12,998 bases of DNA, taken from NCBI GenBank assembly GCA_047639615.1, contig JBLIOL010000145.1, forward strand, positions 1 to 12,998, given 5' to 3'. Origin of the DNA: CAYWNK01 sp047639615 (GTDB taxonomy: Bacteria > Planctomycetota > UBA1135 > GCA-002686595). Position 1 is the stretch's first letter. Each line of letters opens with the position of its first letter. The notes under the pieces are model-generated. The model was not told the origin of the DNA. It ran no database searches and worked only from the letters and a program-made list of their open reading frames with translations. The position numbers were made by a program, and so were the translations under genes. This document shows positions 12,297-12,998 of this stretch, piece by piece.

Positions 12297-12998
12297 GTGC
12301 CGGTGCTCCTATCACTCCGCTGCCGACTACCCCACACCCGCACCCCTCTGGCCCTTCTGGCCGGGATACTTTGGCTCACGGCCGGCTCCGCCCTGGGGCA
12401 GACCTGGCCCGACCTGGAGCAGTCCCCGCGCCCGGCTGGCTCCCAGGGAGCCAGCATCAGCGCCGATGACCAGGACGTCTGGCGCAGCCTCGGCAGCTCG
12501 AGCCTCTCCCGCAATGGCCGCTGGGCCGCCTGGGAGGTGCGCATCGCTGACGGCCGCGGGGGCTGGCTGCAAATCGAGGACCTGGAGAGCGGCGCCCGCC
12601 AGCGTGTGGCCCGCGGCAGCGGAGCGCGCTTCGACGCCAGCGGACGCTACCTGGCCTGCCGCGTACAGCCAACTCGCGATGCTAAGCGCGCCCATGAGTT
12701 GGCCGAGCGCGAGGAACCCAGCGAGGAGGTGCCCAAGCCCACGGACCGTCTTGTGCTAGTGGATCTGGATGCCGGCACCTGGTTCGAAGCGGCCGACCTC
12801 AAGGACTTCCAGCTGCCCGAGGAGGGCGGCGACTGGTTCGCCTACCGCGTACAGGAAGATCCTTGGAAGGACAAGGACAAGGACAAGGACGACGCCAAGC
12901 GCAAGAGCAAGCTGAGCGACTCCGAGCGCAAACGCGACAAGCGCAAGCGCGACAAGGGCCTGACCCTCGTGCTGCAAAACTTCCTAAGCAGCCAGCGC
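12297..12998 (+). CDS. Prolyl-oligopeptidase-like S9 peptidase, N-terminal part (runs off the window)
   Basis: An open frame of 234 codons with no stop before the window ends. It starts with a signal peptide (hydrophobic core in PLALLAGILWLTAGSALG, then Gln) and then shows beta-propeller-like repeats. DVWRSLGSSSLSRNGRWAAW and SGARFDASGRYLACRV are typical opening blades of prolyl-oligopeptidase-type S9 proteins, which pair such a propeller with a C-terminal alpha/beta hydrolase domain. KPTDRLVLVDLDAGTW and FQLPEEGGDWFAYRV continue the pattern. A highly charged Lys/Asp/Arg stretch interrupts a blade near the end. The catalytic domain lies beyond the window and is not seen. GTG codons at 12279, 12297 and 12303 are all possible starts. 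If the TATGAT box is real, GTG 12303 would be at or next to the transcript start, giving a leaderless message. It is transcribed away from the toroid pair. Confidence 0.75.
   Translation, partial: MPVLLSLRCRLPHTRTPLALLAGILWLTAGSALGQTWPDLEQSPRPAGSQGASISADDQDVWRSLGSSSLSRNGRWAAWEVRIADGRGGWLQIEDLESGARQRVARGSGARFDASGRYLACRVQPTRDAKRAHELAEREEPSEEVPKPTDRLVLVDLDAGTWFEAADLKDFQLPEEGGDWFAYRVQEDPWKDKDKDKDDAKRKSKLSDSERKRDKRKRDKGLTLVLQNFLSSQR
12867..12890 (+). repeat. Four 6-bp tandem repeats encoding Lys-Asp
   Basis: AAGGAC is repeated four times and encodes Lys-Asp four times at the start of a Lys/Asp/Arg-rich insert in the S9-like protein. It probably forms a surface loop between propeller strands and may vary in length. 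Confidence 0.9.

Noticed and set aside
1..12998. CRISPR arrays, tRNA or rRNA genes, insertion sequences
   Set aside because: No spaced direct repeats, tRNA cloverleaf features, transposase motifs or terminal inverted repeats were seen.

Overview
This is a high-GC window in which almost all sequence is coding. Genes are tightly packed and often joined by 4-bp start/stop overlaps, several starts are GTG or TTG, and Shine-Dalgarno motifs are weak or absent. Secreted proteins that combine an alpha/alpha toroid with a discoidin-like domain, and an S9-type peptidase, sit next to a DUF4178/DUF350 cluster. Together these features best fit a Planctomycetota-like bacterium. This is an inference from gene content; no ribosomal RNA or taxonomic marker is present, and other high-GC Gram-negative phyla cannot be excluded.

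Layout. Bases 1-201 hold no supportable gene. An S1-repeat RNA-binding protein (202-1344, +) is followed after 48 bp by a seven-gene + strand cluster (1393-8470). In order it encodes: a SpeD-type pyruvoyl decarboxylase; a large DUF4178 protein with two zinc ribbons; a 62-residue exported or anchored peptide; a single-repeat DUF350 membrane protein; a membrane-anchored spermidine-synthase-like aminopropyltransferase; a Tat-exported FAD amine-oxidase-like lipoprotein; and a histidine-rich polytopic membrane protein. Gaps within the cluster run from a 4-bp overlap to 24 bp, so it is very likely one operon.

The + operon runs head-on into a - strand pair, and the 3' ends overlap by 71 bp. The pair encodes tandem paralogs (12208-10331 and 10334-8400), each with a signal sequence, an alpha/alpha-toroid (prenyltransferase/squalene-oxidase-repeat-like) region, an Ig-like middle and a discoidin/F5-8C-like C-terminus. 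Divergent from them, a secreted prolyl-oligopeptidase-like S9 protein starts near 12297 and runs off the end. A short AT-rich island between the two start regions can be read as overlapping -10 boxes on both strands.

How the genes may work together. The most notable element is the + operon. SpeD and SpeE homologues suggest synthesis of a polyamine or related aminopropylated compound. DUF4178 and DUF350 are membrane-linked families seen with polyamine-type enzymes in yjfL-like operons. The Tat lipoprotein oxidase and the histidine-rich membrane protein suggest that the product, or something carrying it, is further processed at or outside the cytoplasmic membrane. The enzyme families are supported by visible motifs. 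The pathway, its product and its purpose are inference. I recognise the DUF350/DUF4178/polyamine association from general comparative genomics, but I cannot tell from sequence alone whether this version, with the exported oxidase and the His-rich membrane protein, has been described.
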